DNA from: Benincasa hispida
Taxonomy: Eukaryota > Streptophyta > Magnoliopsida > Cucurbitales > Cucurbitaceae
Assembly (NCBI RefSeq): GCF_009727055.1
Contig: NC_052353.1
Coordinates: forward strand, 43,010,700-43,074,699
Direction: 5' to 3'
Length of the DNA: 64,000 nucleotides
A program made the position numbers and the translations under genes. Shown here piece after piece: positions 34,620 through 47,458 of the stretch. The notes below the pieces were generated by a model. It was given only the letters and a program-made list of their open reading frames with translations. It searched no databases and was not told the DNA's origin. Position 1 is the stretch's first letter. Each line of letters begins with the position of its first letter.

Positions 34620-36402
34620 TGATAACTTGTAGAAATACAAGTTATTTAAGCCACCTTATCTAGATATTGTAGTCAAAAGTTAGTACATATGCACCTATTG
34701 TATGAAAATTAGCCTAGTATTACAATAATTATAAATGTTTGCCATTACACCCACTAACACCATAAGGATGGAAGACAAGCCGAATTTTACTCTATTTTGC
34801 AGGAGACCAAGTCACCGCTTGCGCTCAAGGCTCACGAAAAGATGATCAACACATCTCTGTCACATTGCGCCTGTCAATCAACAATGAAGAGACGATTACC
34901 GCAATGACGGCGCAATGCGACAATCGGTCCAACGCTGTGTTTCAACCACATGCGATAATAAAAACAACACCGCATGCGAACCTAAAATCGAAAGATGTAG
35001 CTGAGCAACGCAAAAGCGGAGGATTGAGACACGTGTACAACTAACGGTTGTGCAGAATTGATGGTCTGGTTGCATAATAGAAGGAATAATATCCCTCCAT
35101 CTTCGAAAATACCATAACAATCAAGTGGGGCCCACAAGGCCAGAGTCAAAGATCTGCACCTATAAATACCCCATTGATTTCAGAGAAAAAGTATGCTACT
35201 TGAGATGGGGCTAAGTGCTGCTAGAGTATAGAGAAAAGGCTGAGCTGAGTGCTTAAGAGAAGAAATCTGGGAAGAAGACGAGATAAGGCTGAGAGGTGAA
35301 TCTCAGATCTAACCTGCCAAACACTCGATTGGAAGCTCTGTGCAAAGAACTCAGATACCGGTGGAGCAAGCCTGAGAGGGAAGCTCTTCCTACCATCAAA
35401 TCCATCCTATTCGGCAAGCAGATCTCTATCAAATCTGTGCCAAGACATTGGCACTTGTTTGTATCTGTTTTATCTCTTTCATCGTTGTATTTCATGTTTC
35501 CTTTATCTCTTCATTCACACACCATGTATCAAGCGCTTAATAGAGATATTAAATGTTTTGATAGCTTTCATTTACCATTTTCTATCTATTTCCGTTCACC
35601 CGTCAATCACTTTCTTCATGATGTTTTCTTAATACCTTGATGAGCGATATGAATTAACCAAGTACTTAGTCTGCATTAAAGATATAAAATGCGTTTAGCT
35701 AAGGCATGCTAGACGGCGTCTTCATCTGTAAGAACAAAAGTGAAGATGTCATTCTGATTTGTCGAGAGAAGGTCAGAAGAATGCGTTAACTAAAGCGAGT
35801 AGTACTTCCAAACATGGAAGCAACCTTGCGTTCATTACGTTAGTCTCTGTTTCACCACAGACATGTGAGAGCGCGGTCGATCACTGAGAAGTGTACGCCA
35901 AGAGAAGAGCAGAACAGTATTTGTGGCTTCAGTGCAATTAATAACTTGTGTTGTTTATATTATTTGTCTTTCTCTTTCTATTCTGTTCATAAGACTTGTC
36001 GTCGCATCCCATGTCTTTGCATAACTTTCATAGCCAGCCTGGACCCTAGCATCTTATATATGAAGCTTGTATCTTGTATCATCTAGCTTAGGTTTACTGT
36101 ATTTTTTTATTATTATCGCAACTTTACTGCTTTCCTTTATTTTATTGCAATTTATATACTTGTACAAAACATTTTTAAAGATTGAAAACCTGGTCGCATA
36201 TATCATGAATGTACCACAATAACCTAAACCAGTCCCCGTGTTCGACCTCGGATCACACCGTGAAACTTGTGGTGGAATTACACTTGGTTCCATCGTAAGG
36301 AAACTACATCCCCAATTAACGCGTATTTAGAAGTAGTATCGCATCATTATGAGCATAGAACATCATACATTCTTAGCATCCTATCCCAAGTCACAACATG
36401 TA
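34620..36402 (+). repeat. 3' LTR of the Athila-like element
   Basis: 1.78 kb, starting TGATAACTTGTAGAAATAC and ending acaacatgta. It pairs with 25117-27287, with the closest agreement in the last 700 bp (agaatgcgttaactaaagcg, agtagtatcgcatcattatg). A TATA-like cctataaataccc is at about 35160. Confidence 0.85.
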
Positions 36403-36740
36403 GCGTTGATGCCCATCGTGTAGCGCATCATGGCTATCGTCTAGCGCATCATCGCTATCGCCTAGCGCATCATCGTATAGCGCTAACATCCATCGCATAG
36501 CACTATCGTTTAGTGCCTCACCGTTCCGCACGATCACCTACCACATCGCTTAGCTCCACACATTTTCCATACGATCGTCTAGTGCTCGCCTACACGATCG
36601 TCTACCTCATCGTGTAGAGTTGCTCACTTACTATACGATCGTATACCCCATAGTGTAGCGCTGCTCATTTGCTACACGATCGTCTACCTCATTGTGTAGC
36701 ACTATTTATTTACTACACGATCAACCGGCGCGCGAAACTT
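36403..36740. repeat. palindromic TAnACGATCGTnTA minisatellite
   Basis: A degenerate array of CGTNTAG/CATCGT units that on its right side becomes regular: tacACGATCGTctac and similar at about 36572, 36593, 36638, 36677 and 36716, spaced 20-45 bp. It has the same ACGATCGT core as 20050-20270. Confidence 0.8.
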
Positions 36741-37751
36741 CAACGCAAACCTCCACACTTAGCCAATTTTTTGAGCCTTCTATTTAAGCTAGTCTTAGTG
36801 GTGCTATCTCCCACGATGATCTCAACCTTGCATTACATTGTCGCATCTTGGTCACCATCACAAGATAATTGCAAGTCTTCTTAGCCGAGTGCCCTTACAT
36901 ACAGCCCTTGCGTCGAACTAACCTTAACTGTGTTAATTCTAATCTCAAATGGCACCCTATTGGCATACCATGTCCATGACCGAACACCACCCATTGGCGC
37001 ATCCTTGCGTCAATTTATCTCCATTTAACCTCAAAAGGCTACTTGCCCAAACCCTTTTGATCTACTCTCTATACAAACCCCCTTTGACCAAGACTCGTTT
37101 CCCTATCTTAACCCAATATAGTCTAGGTTAAGGGTTAGGGTCTTACATGCACCCTATGTCCCTAGCTATCTATCCAGTCTTACCCCTGAAATGAAAGTCA
37201 TATTGAGCCGGTGCTGTTGAGCCAACCCTCACCTATGCAAATCTAAGGGCAATCCCGAATAAACAGGAGTTCATAGTTAGCTCAGGATTAAGGTCAAGTT
37301 ACCTAGGTCATCGCTTTGAAATACTCAGTCTTAAACAGTAAATGACGTTATAAAGTAAGAGTGACTTATTTCGTGGTCCAATCTTGTACAAACTCTTTTG
37401 CACAAGGACACCCCCACTTCTCATGTCCAACATGAATGAATTAGGATCACTTCGTTTGTAGCACTTTACAACTCCTTGTAACAACTACAGAGAAGGTCGT
37501 ATCAAATAGTGTTACCAGAATAAGGTACCCAACCTTATCCATGTACTATAGATCATTTTGATTATTTACTCGAACCTGATCCACCTTTATGTCTCCACAT
37601 AAAGTTCAAGTACTCATTCAATAGTCAATGGACTTTTAGGTTTATTGGATTTCTATTCAAGCAATAGATCTATTCAATAACACCTATATTGAATTTTCAG
37701 AATAAGCTTCATTGTTTACATACCACGAGTTTTAAGGCATAAAACCCAACA
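36741..37751 (-). repeat. copia LTR, start portion, minus strand
   Basis: On the minus strand it starts TGTTGGGTTTTATGCC at 37751 and holds the motifs of the common LTR group (tctccacataaagttcaag, gttcatagttagctcaggatt), the same subfamily as 48484-50235. The part 36741-37131 is unlike the related LTRs and may be a foreign insert. Confidence 0.65.
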
Positions 37752-38564
37752 GAATGTGCGTGCCAGGGAGGCTATGAGTATTTCATCAGTTTTGCTGATG
37801 ATTACCCTAGGTATGGTACGTTCATTTGAAGCAACGAAAGTCTGAATCCTTTAAAAAATTTAGATAGTTCAAGGCTGAAGTTGAAAATGCATTGGATAGA
37901 CAGATTAAGACACTTCAATCGGATCGAGGTGGAGAGTTTTTTTATCCGAGGTTCCAGGACAATTTGATAAAACATGGAATCGTTTCCCAACTCTCGACGT
38001 CGGGTACACCTCAACAGAATAGTGTAACAGAGAGGAGAAACAGAACCTTGTTGGACATGGTTCATTCGATGATGAGTTATACTTCCTTACCGGACTCGTT
38101 TTAGGGTTTTGCAGTGGAAACTAAAGTGTATATACTCAACTGTGTTCCTTCCAAGAGTGTTGCGAGAACACCTCTAGAATTGTGGAATGGGCGTAAAGCT
38201 AGTTTACGTCACTTCTGCATATGGGGTTGCCCAGCACATGTGCTTAAGGCTAATTCGAAGAAATTGGAACCACAGTCGAGGTTGTTCCTTTTTGTAGGCT
38301 CCCAAAGGTACACGAGGGGGTTACTTTTATGATCCATCGGAAAACTGAGTGTTTGTTTCTACAAATGCTACTTTTCTGGAGGAGGATCATATTGGGGAGC
38401 ATAGGGCATGTAAGAAGGTCATGTTACGTGAGCTTTCCAATGAAACTACTGAAATTTCAACTAGAGTTTTTGAAAGGCCTGCTTCATCGGCAAGAGTTGT
38501 TGATGATAGTTCATCTGGTAGGTCGGTTCCACCTCAAGAGTTGAGGAAACCTCGACACAATGGG
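37752..38564 (+). pseudogene. copia integrase fragment, plus strand
   Basis: Opens with a GGYEYFISFADDYPRYG block (about 37765-37815), then RQIKTLQSDRGGEFF (37895-37940), the end of the core GTPQQNSVTERRNRTLLDMV (38010-38070), and the GCPAHVLKANSKKLE and FVSTNATFLEEDHI region (38230-38400). Frames change three times. It lies between two minus-strand LTR pieces, so its own element has been broken on both sides. Confidence 0.8.
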
Positions 38565-39345
38565 TGAAAGAGTTAAATAACATGCAGCGGAAGTATCAAG
38601 GATCCATAAGCATTTAAATTCACTAAGTTTGGCAGAAACTAAAGCATGCTTTTCTAAAAAGAGGTTTGTAAGATCATACCTTAAAACTCTCCAAGAATCC
38701 GAATGTACAGCAGCAGTCTTCACATGAAATCATCGTGAACCACCTCAAAATCTTCCCTACTATTCTCTTGGAGCTTTAGATAGAGTTGTGGGACTCAAGA
38801 ATAGCTTGAATAGGTGATGAACAGTGAAGAACACACAGCAGTCCAATGGAAGAACACTTTCTTCTAACAGAGATTTTCTCTCAAAATTTCTGCATTAGTT
38901 CTTCTCAAATGACTCCAAACTTTGTTATTTATTGCCGATGAACATGCAAAGAAATTAATTGCATGGCTTGCAGCTCATGCTTGGTGAATTAATGAAGAAA
39001 ATTTAATGGCTTCTGTGTGAGCATGGAGATGAAGATAATGGAAAAAATGCATTCTCCATTTTGTATTTGGCATGCAAAATCCGATTTTCATTTTTCTTTT
39101 AAAAACACAAAATGATTTCAAAACCATTTTGATTAATAAAATTAAAAAATAAATTTCATAAATTAATTTAAAATAATAATTAATTTAATATCAAATATTA
39201 AATTAATTTTTGCACAGTAATCATCTTCATATATTTAAATCATATTTAAATATATATTCTCCTGTTCCATTTAATTTGAACGTTTCAAATTAATTTCTCA
39301 AGCTACTCTAAAGCTTATCCATTTATGAGCTAGTAGGGGGACCTT
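38565..39345 (-). repeat. copia LTR, end portion, minus strand
   Basis: Its first 770 bases match 48484-49240 (gcagcggaagtatcaaggatccataagcat region, gcatggcttgcagctcatgc). On the minus strand this is the LTR 3' end (…CTCTTTCA at 38565). It breaks off at about 39345 in ggggaccttg. Confidence 0.75.
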
Positions 39346-39900
39346 GCAAACTGATGTGTTGTTTTATGCGATGAAATTATGAAAGGAATTGCAGTGATGG
39401 AAATGTGTTGTGCAACAAGTTTTCTTAGCAAAATCCAAGTATAAATCCTACTGAGTTTCCTGGTAAGTCCAGGGTCGAATTCAGGAACTAAGAAAAACAA
39501 TATGCGGTGAAAATTTTTAAGATGACTTTGCGGTAACAAATAAATTAATGATTGGTTGGTTTGTGGTTTGCGGTATAAAACCGTTAATTGGTTATAACTA
39601 ATGGACACAGAAATATATTTGTAGTGCAAAGAGTACAACTGCCGGTCTTTAGTGGAGTGACTGATAGTTAATGAATGTTGATTAATTTAGTTTAAAGAGT
39701 TTAATTAATTAATCAATTACCATTGGAACTTCAATCTATAGGTCTATAAGGTCTCCTTAATAGCTCAATTGGGATTAATGGGAATCGAATTAATTTTGGA
39801 TTAATTTGAATAGTTCAAATTAATATAGGGAATTAATTATATATGATATAATTAATATAAAATTAGTTATACGTGATATAATTAATATAATACACATTAT
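39346..39900 (+). repeat. gypsy scrap and plus-strand copia LTR segment
   Basis: 39346-39595 contains a cctggtaagtccagggtcgaattcagg motif typical of Athila-type gypsy leader or LTR sequence, no genes. 39600-39900 is a plus-strand copy of the LTR family at 39901-41886, matching the reverse complement of about 40745-40990, so the two form an imperfect inverted repeat. Confidence 0.6.
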
Positions 39901-41886
39901 TGAAGGAATTTGTATTGAAAGAGATCCATAAGCGGAAATGGATCGTCCAAATTCCATTAACTATTGAAAACATAATTCACAGCAAACATACAATTAAATA
40001 TGTATTTACAATAAATTACAACATGTTTGATACAAGAAAAAGGGTTCAAGATACATTACCCTTGAAGAACATTTCTCTTCACGTAACCCTCAAAAAATCA
40101 CGAGCCTCGAACAGAAACAGCAACTCTTAAAGACCTTCTTCAACAACTTTTTGAACCAAAACGGTGTAGACACTACCACAATGAGCCTTTGGTATTCTTG
40201 GGGTGAGAACCAAAGAGTGGTGGGCTCTGTCTATTTTGGTTAGGAAGGATATTTTGGATGTGGAGGAAGAAGATTGAAAGAGCACATAGAACTTTTCTGC
40301 AACTCTCAATCGTTTAGCAATTCGTAGAGGAAGAAGAGAAAACAAATTTTCTTTTATTCCTCTTGCCATAAAATTGATAACTACCCACTAAGGTGGCTAG
40401 AGAGAAAATAGAGGAAGTTATTATTCAAAATAATAAAATAATATAAATAAATATGTAACTAACTTATCATATTATATTTATATTAAATTATATGTTATAA
40501 TTAAATATAACATATAACCTATAGTTTTAATATTGTATCACATACAATATAAACTATAGTTTCTTTTCTCTATTTTATGACATTTAATATAAATCACATT
40601 TATATTAAATTTAACAACTATGAATCACATTCACAGAAAATATATTTGAATCTCATTCAAATATTTATCTTCTCCCATGAAACTATAATATATCAAATAC
40701 AATATGACAATTATATCATATATAATTGAAACAATTTAATTATATCAAATATAATTAAATCTCTTTTATTAATTTGAACAATTCAAGTTAACCCAAAAAC
40801 TGATTCTCAACTAAATCCTTTTGAGCTACCAAGGAGACCTTATGGACCTGTAGCTTGAAGCTCCAACGATATATGAATAATTAATTAAACTCTTTAATTA
40901 CATTATCCACCATCCCTTAACTGTTGGGCACTCCACTAAATACCGACAGTTGCACTCTTCGCATTACATATATATTTCTGTGTCCATTGGATATATCAAT
41001 CAACAATACGATGACCCTTCACAAATTGCTGGTAAGTACAATTGGGCCAAATTACTGTTTTACTCCTGTAGTTACATCTACCTCCTTAAGTACCACTGAT
41101 TTCTCTAATGAATAATAGATCATAGTCCTACTATAACTAAACCCCTCTCGGACCAAAAGAGGATGTGGCGCCACATTGTTCAAGGCCTGGAGTCGGTCCT
41201 TAAGGGAGCAATTTATCTACTTACCCGTACTTCGGGGAATGTGTGAATTCCATCTTGCATAGCTGTGTTCCAAGCTCCCTAATCAGACGAATCCCCAAAA
41301 TGGTAGGCTTGTTGAGCCAGTGATCTAGCCACTCTCACCCATATAAATCAAAGGACTGCCCTCATAGGTAGGAGTTCACAACTCACTCAAGATTTAGGTC
41401 ATGTTACCTATGATCATCCTAGTGAAATGAAAGTCTCTACTATGAACGGTGTTATATAATGAGACTAAACATTTCGTGGTTCGGTCTTATACAAACTCCT
41501 TTGTATAGAATAATCCCGCTCGCATGTTTAATACATGAATGATCAGGATCAGATCATTTGTAGCACTTTACAACAATTGTAACACCTACAATGCAGTTCA
41601 TACTCGTAGTGTCACCAGGATAAGGTATACAACCTCATCCATCTACTACAGACCATTTAGGTTATCACTTAAACATGATCCATCTGTATGTCTCCACATA
41701 CATGTTTAAGTTACAACGATAACCTTGGATGCTAGTTTATTGGTTTATGGTTAATGCAACTAAAATATCATATACTTTATAGACAAAGTGAATAAAATAT
41801 CGTATATTATTAATCACATAAGAGTTTGTTCATACAATGTTTACAAACTATAGGACCCTACGAGATTTAGGACATCAACCCTAACA
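39901..41886 (-). mobile_element. solo copia LTR with perfect 5-bp TSD
   Basis: On the minus strand the LTR starts TGTTAGGGTTGATGTCC (41886) and ends CCTTCA (39901). The 5 bp on each side are identical: ATTAT at 39896-39900 and ATTAT at 41887-41891. No internal sequence is attached, which is the signature of recombination between the two LTRs of an inserted element. It sits inside a plus-strand LTR of the same family. Relative of 19615-21724. Confidence 0.85.
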
Positions 41887-42300
41887 ATTATAATATAAAG
41901 TTTTTATTTGAGAGAAATCAAATATATGAATATGATTCAAATACTAATTATATAAATGTATTGATCTAAATACTATAGGTTAAAGAGAATGTTAAACTAT
42001 AGGTTATATTATATGTGATATAATATAAACTATATATTACATGTCATATTAGATATAACATATAGTTTTAATATATGATATTTATAATAAATTAGTTACT
42101 ATTATTGTTGTTGTTGTTATTATTATTTATTAATTAATTAATTTTAAATTGATTTTTAAAATTAATTGGAGGTCCCCTTAATTCTCTCATTAAACGTGGG
42201 AGGTGGGGAAGTTTCTCCTGGGATATTATTCTTCTTCCTTCATTGGAACATAGATGACAGACACAAGCTTTCCTAGAAAACTTCTCTGCAAACTTTTCCT
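41887..42300 (+). repeat. continuation of the interrupted plus-strand copia LTR
   Basis: After the TSD copy, sequence such as atatgattcaaatac and ctataggttatattatatgtgata mirrors the reverse complement of 40500-40700. Homology fades near 42200 (ggaggtccccttaattctc). Confidence 0.55.
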
Positions 42301-42470
42301 CTCAACAAAATATTCCTTCCCTGCAAAAAATTAAATCGAAGTCCACAACTTTCGACGATTCTCACCCTTCGAGAATACCAAGGTTTCGTAATGGTGGTGT
42401 CTGAATTGGGTTTTTGCTTCTTGTATTTTTTTTTTTTTTTTTTTTTATATTGAATTACATAGGTTGAATG

Positions 42471-42501
<31 letters not shown>

Positions 42502-44270
42502 GGCGTTGGTGGGTTCATGTTCGAATTGTTCGTGATCGAAGAGGATTTGGCGAAGAGAATCGTCTTCAAGGGTAAATGGTTCTAAATCCCTTATTTACTC
42601 TTAAAATTTTGTATATCATGCTTAATTGGAATGTATTCCATGTTTTCGTCTTCTGTCAATTTGTGAGTTTCTATAAAATTAAAAATTGGGCTACGATCCA
42701 CTTCTGCATTGGGTGTTGACACATCCTTTATGAACTCCACAAAAATATGAACTCTGGATATCTTATCTCAACTCAACACCCCAAACAGCCCCTAAATATT
42801 AATTACACAATACTAAATCTATGTAAGCAATCGAAATCATTCTTCAAAGGTATGCTGAAAACACCCACAACCACTCTCTACTACTTCACTCACCTCAACT
42901 CTCTAGTAACTTGAGCATCGAAGTGTTAGTGGCTGACACCTTATCGGTGTTCATTTTCAAGAGACTTGGATTATTTTTCCACTAAATTAAATAATAAATT
43001 TAATAGTTGATCCATTTTCAACATCAACATAAACATTTGAATAAACTTACCGAGAATATTGTTTATAAACTCAATTAATTTTTAAAAATCAAAAAACAAA
43101 ATTTCAGTAGTCATCAACCTAGACTTAAAATATTGGAATTAAATAGGTACGTTGTAAAGTTTATTTAATTAAAGAATTATTTATTAAATATACCAAATAC
43201 ACTTCTCTAAGAAATTCACAGTGAAGTTTATTTCGTTTAAAAAAACATATTTAGTAAACATACCAAATATACTAACTTTTCTAAGAAATCCACGAAACCT
43301 TTGGTGAGGAAAGAAAGAGAGATTAGAAAACACACAAGAAGGAGATGAGTACAAATAAGAGCCAACATGGAACCTAAGAATATGAGTTAAAAAAAAGGAA
43401 AATTTTAATATAACAATAAAATTATTATATAGGCAAAAGAAAAATGGTTGTTTTTAATTATAGTAAAGTGAGTCTACTTATTTATAAATGTAGCAAAATA
43501 TCATTGTTTAAATATTGATAGATGTCTATCATTGATTGATAATAATATTTTGCTATATTTAAAAGAGGCATTTTTAAATATAAAAAAAAATATTTAAAAA
43601 TATTTATACTTTATAGTAAAAAGTTCCAAAAGTACAAAGCACTTTTTGATCTTTTTGCTATAAAATGTTAATATTTTTGAATTTTTTCTATTTATAAGAA
43701 ATTTTCTATTTAAAAAATTTTTTAACAATTTTGTAATTTAAACAATTACCAAAAAAAAAAAAAAAAACAGAGATTAAACTTATTAACTAGTCATTTGAGA
43801 TAATATGTCATTTCATTTGTATATGATATTATATCGATGTTGAAAATTTTAATTCATAAGAATATGCATAAAAAACGTCCATTTTAAAATTCGACCCTAG
43901 TTGTATAAAACAAACACATTTAAAACCAAATATGTCGATAGATATTTTAGTTCATGTTTAAGGCTTATGTGGTATTTTGATTTTAAATCATTGAAGATAT
44001 ATTTCATAATGACTTTAAATATAATAAAAATAATTTTAACCCTTTTATAATTATTCTCAAATTCTACAATTAGTTAAAATTGACATTGAAATGGATCAAG
44101 AAAAATTAAACATTAGTTATAAATGTAATCTCGAATTTGTAACTTGTGATTATTTCTTCTAAATATTCTATTTTGTATCTAATGATCATTAGCTTTTAAT
44201 TTTTCATAGTATTTGACAAATTCAAAAATTTAAATTGTTATATATAAAATATCAATGATTATTAAACTCG
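42301..44270. other. AT-rich intergenic spacer upstream of copy B
   Basis: No gene seen. Two long T-runs lie at about 42427-42446 and 42474-42500. The remainder is low-complexity AT-rich sequence with no recognised family. Confidence 0.6.
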
Positions 44271-44279
44271 AGTTTGGAG

Positions 44280-44512
44280 TATCCCACTTCGATGTTGGCA
44301 AATAATAATAATATCATAAATTTTAAAAATATTCAAAAGCTCAAGGGTATATTGGTAATTTAACGAAATAAAATACAATTAATTCAAAGAAACCAACCAA
44401 GCTTACTGTTAGAATAAAAAATGACAATTTTCGTAGAGGACCACTCCTTTTATAGTCCACATTCTTACTTTTCAACCATCTTCAAACTTCAAACCTTATC
44501 CGGCAACCAAAT
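44280..44512 (+). promoter_or_regulatory. promoter region of transporter copy B
   Basis: Matches the inverted upstream region of copy A. A TATA-like ccttttatagtcc at about 44446-44458 lies some 60 bp before the ATG, leaving a short 5' leader. Confidence 0.55.
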
Positions 44513-46268
44513 ATGGGCGGCCGGAAAGATGTCGTTTCTGAAACTTCCGGTCTCCATTTTCCGTTAATTGAATCAGTCGACAAACCCAAAACAAACAGAT
44601 TTTCTTTTCTATGTGCAATCATCGCTTCCATGTCTTCCGTCTTGCTAGGTTACGGTCAGAAGTCTTACTTCCTTCCTTTCGATTCTTCATCTCTGTTTTC
44701 ATCCCCTTGATTTCTGGAAAATTTTTTGTGTATTCAAACAGATATCGGTGTAATGAGTGGGGCGGCGATCTACATTCAAGAAGATTTCGAGATTTCTGAT
44801 GTGAAAGTGGAAATCCTGGTCGGAATCATCAGTCTCTACGCAACTATTGGAGCCGCCGCCGCCGGCAGAACCTCCGATTGGATCGGCCGCCGCTACACCA
44901 TGGCTCTTGCCGCCGTATTCTTCCTCGTCGGAGCCATACTCATGGGGTTCGCCCCTAACTACGGCCTCCTCATGGCCGGCAGATTCGTTGCCGGAATCGG
45001 TATTGGATACGCTTCGGTTATTGCCTCTGTTTACACCGCCGAGGTTTCTCCGGCATCCTCCCGCGGCTGCCTTTCTTCTTTTCCAGAGGTCCGCCGTTTG
45101 ATTTATCTTTCAATTGAAATTAGGGCTCATTAGTCTTCTTCTTAGATCTAGATTTGAATGTTCCTTCGCAAAACTGAAGCTATGTTTGGGGATTTTGTTG
45201 CAGGTGTTTCTTAATGTTGGTATCTTACTCGGATACGTTTCGAATTACGCATTCTCCAAGCTTCCAATTCGATTAGGATGGCGATTTATGCTTGGAATCG
45301 GATTAATTCCGTCGGTGTTCTTAGTCGCCGTTGTGATTCTCGTAATGCCAGAATCTCCACGGTGGCTTGTAATGCAAGGCCGTCTCGGCGAAGCCAAACA
45401 AGTCCTCATTAGAACCTCAGATTCCATCGAAGAATCTGTACAACGCCTCGCCGAAATCAAGAATGCCGTCGGAATTTCAGCGAGTTGCAAAGATGACGTC
45501 ATTCAAATCCCAAAACAGATCACCCACGGCAGTGGCGTATGGAAAGAGCTCTTCCTTCACCCAACGCCAGCCGTCCGCCACATCTTGATAACCGTCCTCG
45601 GCGTGCATTTCTTCCAGGAAGCCTCCGGTATGAATGCCGTCGTTTTATACAGCCCTAGAATCTTCGAGAAGGCTGGAATCTCATCCTCCGACCATAAGCT
45701 TCTCGCTACGGTGGCCGTTGGCATCACAAAAACTGTCTTCATCTTGGTTGCCACCGTCCTCTTCGACCGAGTCGGACGACGGCCATTGATTCTGACAAGC
45801 ATCGGCGGAATGATAATATCCCTAACGACATTAGGGGTTGGGTTGAAGATTATAGCGCGGTCGCACGAGTATGGCACGTGGCTGGTGGGATTTTGCGTAG
45901 CTATGGTGTTAACTGACGTGGCATTTTTCTCGATGGGTATTGGGCCAATGAGTTACGTCAGCTCAGAGTTATTTCCATTGAAGCTACGTGCTCAAGGGGT
46001 GAGTGTGGGGATGATCTTAAATAATGTGACGGGTGGAATTGTGTCAATGACATTTTTGTCCCTGTACCGTGCGATTACGATTAGCGGTGCGTTTTTTCTC
46101 TATGCTGGCATTGCAACGGTAGGTTGGGTGTTCTTTTATGTGGTCTTTCCGGAAACACGTGGGAAGAATTTGGAGCATGTTGAGAGGCTTTTTGGTAATT
46201 TGCTGTGGAAATTCTCTGTTAAGAAGGCTGATATATTAGATGACGTGGAAAATAGTGGAAATGCTTAG
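44513..46268 (+). CDS. polyol/sugar proton symporter, copy B (PLT5-like)
   Basis: Exons 44513-44654, 44742-45088 and 45204-46268 join to 517 aa with GT/AG introns of 87 and 115 bp. The family moves sugar alcohols (sorbitol, xylitol, myo-inositol) and some monosaccharides into cells with protons, usually at the plasma membrane. Visible signatures in order: GYDIGVMSGA (46-55, end of helix 1), GRTSDWIGRR (89-98, loop 2-3), PESPRWL (212-218, after helix 6), FFQEASGMNAVVLYS (299-313, helix 7 sugar-binding stretch), DRVGRRPLIL in loop 8-9, PETRG (479-483, after helix 12). Length is normal for plant PLTs. The ATG gives MGGRK like copies A and C. The helix 7 motif has QE where many sugar porters have QQ. 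No frame damage, so probably functional. Confidence 0.92.
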
Positions 46269-46859
46269 GATTTAAGGGTTTTTTTTAAAAAAATTATTTT
46301 TCCTAAATACCAAATTTACAGTTTATTTAAATGTTTTGATTTATGCTTCTGTCTAATATTTGTAATGTTGTATCACAAACTAATTGTGTCTCATAATATA
46401 TTTCAACCTGTTATGTAATAAAGAAATAGAATCTTATTTAAATTGATACAAAAAATATGAAGACTAAATTCACAGTGTTTTCTAGTGCTTATTTGTAATA
46501 ATCAAAATTGTTACTTTTAAAACTTTTTGAGATACAATGAAACTATTAAAGTATAGCTTATATATTTTCTCTCTATATAGGTTCATGGTAGGTTTGAATT
46601 TCAATTTTTATAGGTGTATTATGTTTTAGAATAAATTATTTTCAAAATCATCTTAGGTTAAAAAGCTCTACAAATGTGACATATATAGAGTCGGGTCAAA
46701 CCTAGATAATAATATCTGTAGGTTGAAATTTATGTTGTATAAATATAAAAAATGGGTAAAAATATACTTTTGGTCTATGAAGTTTAGAGTACTTGTGTCA
46801 ATGTGGTCTATGAGGTTTTAAAATAAATACTTTAGTCCGTGACATTTAGTAAATATTTC
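46269..46859. other. 3' flank of copy B
   Basis: The first about 110 bp match the inverted 3' flank of copy A (aaataccaaatttacagttt at about 46304-46323 against 13528-13548). The rest is AT-rich without genes; 46770-46870 carries a ttggtctatgaagttt-type dispersed repeat. Confidence 0.6.
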
Positions 46860-47176
46860 TAATTGGTCCTTGAACCATTAGTTGACTAACAAAAAGTGAT
46901 GTAGAGGTTAGTGAACATACAATTTTGCATCTTAGATCTTTGACATGTTAAAGAGATTGAAATTAATTGATTTACTAGATACAATAATCAATTTTGTATC
47001 TAAAGAATCATTGAGGTTTGAAAAATTCCTAATAGGTCAAGAATCTATTAGACAAAAATTTAATAATTTGAGAACCTATTAAATACAACATTGAAAGTTG
47101 AAATATATATTAGATACTTTTTAAAGATCAAATATCTAGTAGACAAAAACTGAAAATTCAAAGACTTATTAGACAC
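46860..47176. repeat. block R, right arm, proximal part
   Basis: Its reverse complement matches 8240-8500 on the left arm. It ends with GACAC (47172-47176), the target-site copy of the gypsy insertion. Confidence 0.8.
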
Positions 47177-47452
47177 TAATGTATGGGCATTTTGGGCATT
47201 TCGGGAATATTCCGTAATTTTCATTTGTACTAATTTACAATTTTAATTTGTTTTCTTTTTAGTTTAGGTATGAAAACACTCTTCCCCTTCGGGTCTATTT
47301 AAAGGAAATTTAGGGTTAGAATTAGTTGGGTAGTTAGGTAGGTGTGAGACAACCTTTTCCCTTTGGGTCTATTTAAAAGGATCATTGTCTACATTTCTCT
47401 ATAATCAATAATACTCTACTTCAAGATTTTCTCTAAGATTTGAGTCTACACC
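47177..47452 (+). repeat. 5' LTR of the gypsy element
   Basis: Pairs with 58384-58636: shared ttccgtaattttcattt, ttgttttctttttagtttagg, gggtctatttaaa and tcaagattttctc. The partner starts TGATGTAG; here the first bases read TAATGTAT, a G-to-A change. A TATA-like gggtctatttaaagg lies at about 47290. Confidence 0.85.
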
Positions 47453-47458
47453 AAAACT

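Larger units (their letters stand above)
25117..36402 (+). mobile_element. Athila-like Ty3/gypsy retrotransposon, nearly complete
   Basis: 11.3 kb with both LTRs, tRNA-Asp-type primer-binding site, gag, protease, RT, RNase H, integrase, a 1.7-kb non-coding 3' region and a polypurine tract. Domain order (RT before integrase), the tRNA-Asp primer and the LTR start TGATAACTTGTAGAAATAC point to the Athila group. Gag-pol has a modest number of stops and frame changes, so it is inactive but fairly young compared with the copia remnants. No target-site duplication is evident: flanks gtccg and gcgtt do not match, so one flank has been rearranged. Confidence 0.85.

Noticed and set aside
36403..36740. 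CRISPR-like array
   Set aside because: Repeat units are short, degenerate and palindromic with irregular spacers in plant nuclear DNA; no cas genes. It is a minisatellite.
37120..37140. Telomere-like ttaagggttaggg
   Set aside because: Only about two units and not a plant TTTAGGG array.
39470..39500. tRNA-like ggtcgaattcagg (B-box resemblance)
   Set aside because: No cloverleaf or A-box could be built; the motif is common in Athila-type leaders.
42273..42569. 98-codon minus-strand stretch with long lysine runs
   Set aside because: The lysines come from two poly-T tracts read on the opposite strand; no conserved sequence.
45245..45877. Minus-strand open stretches inside copy B
   Set aside because: Shadows of exon 3 caused by high GC at codon third positions.
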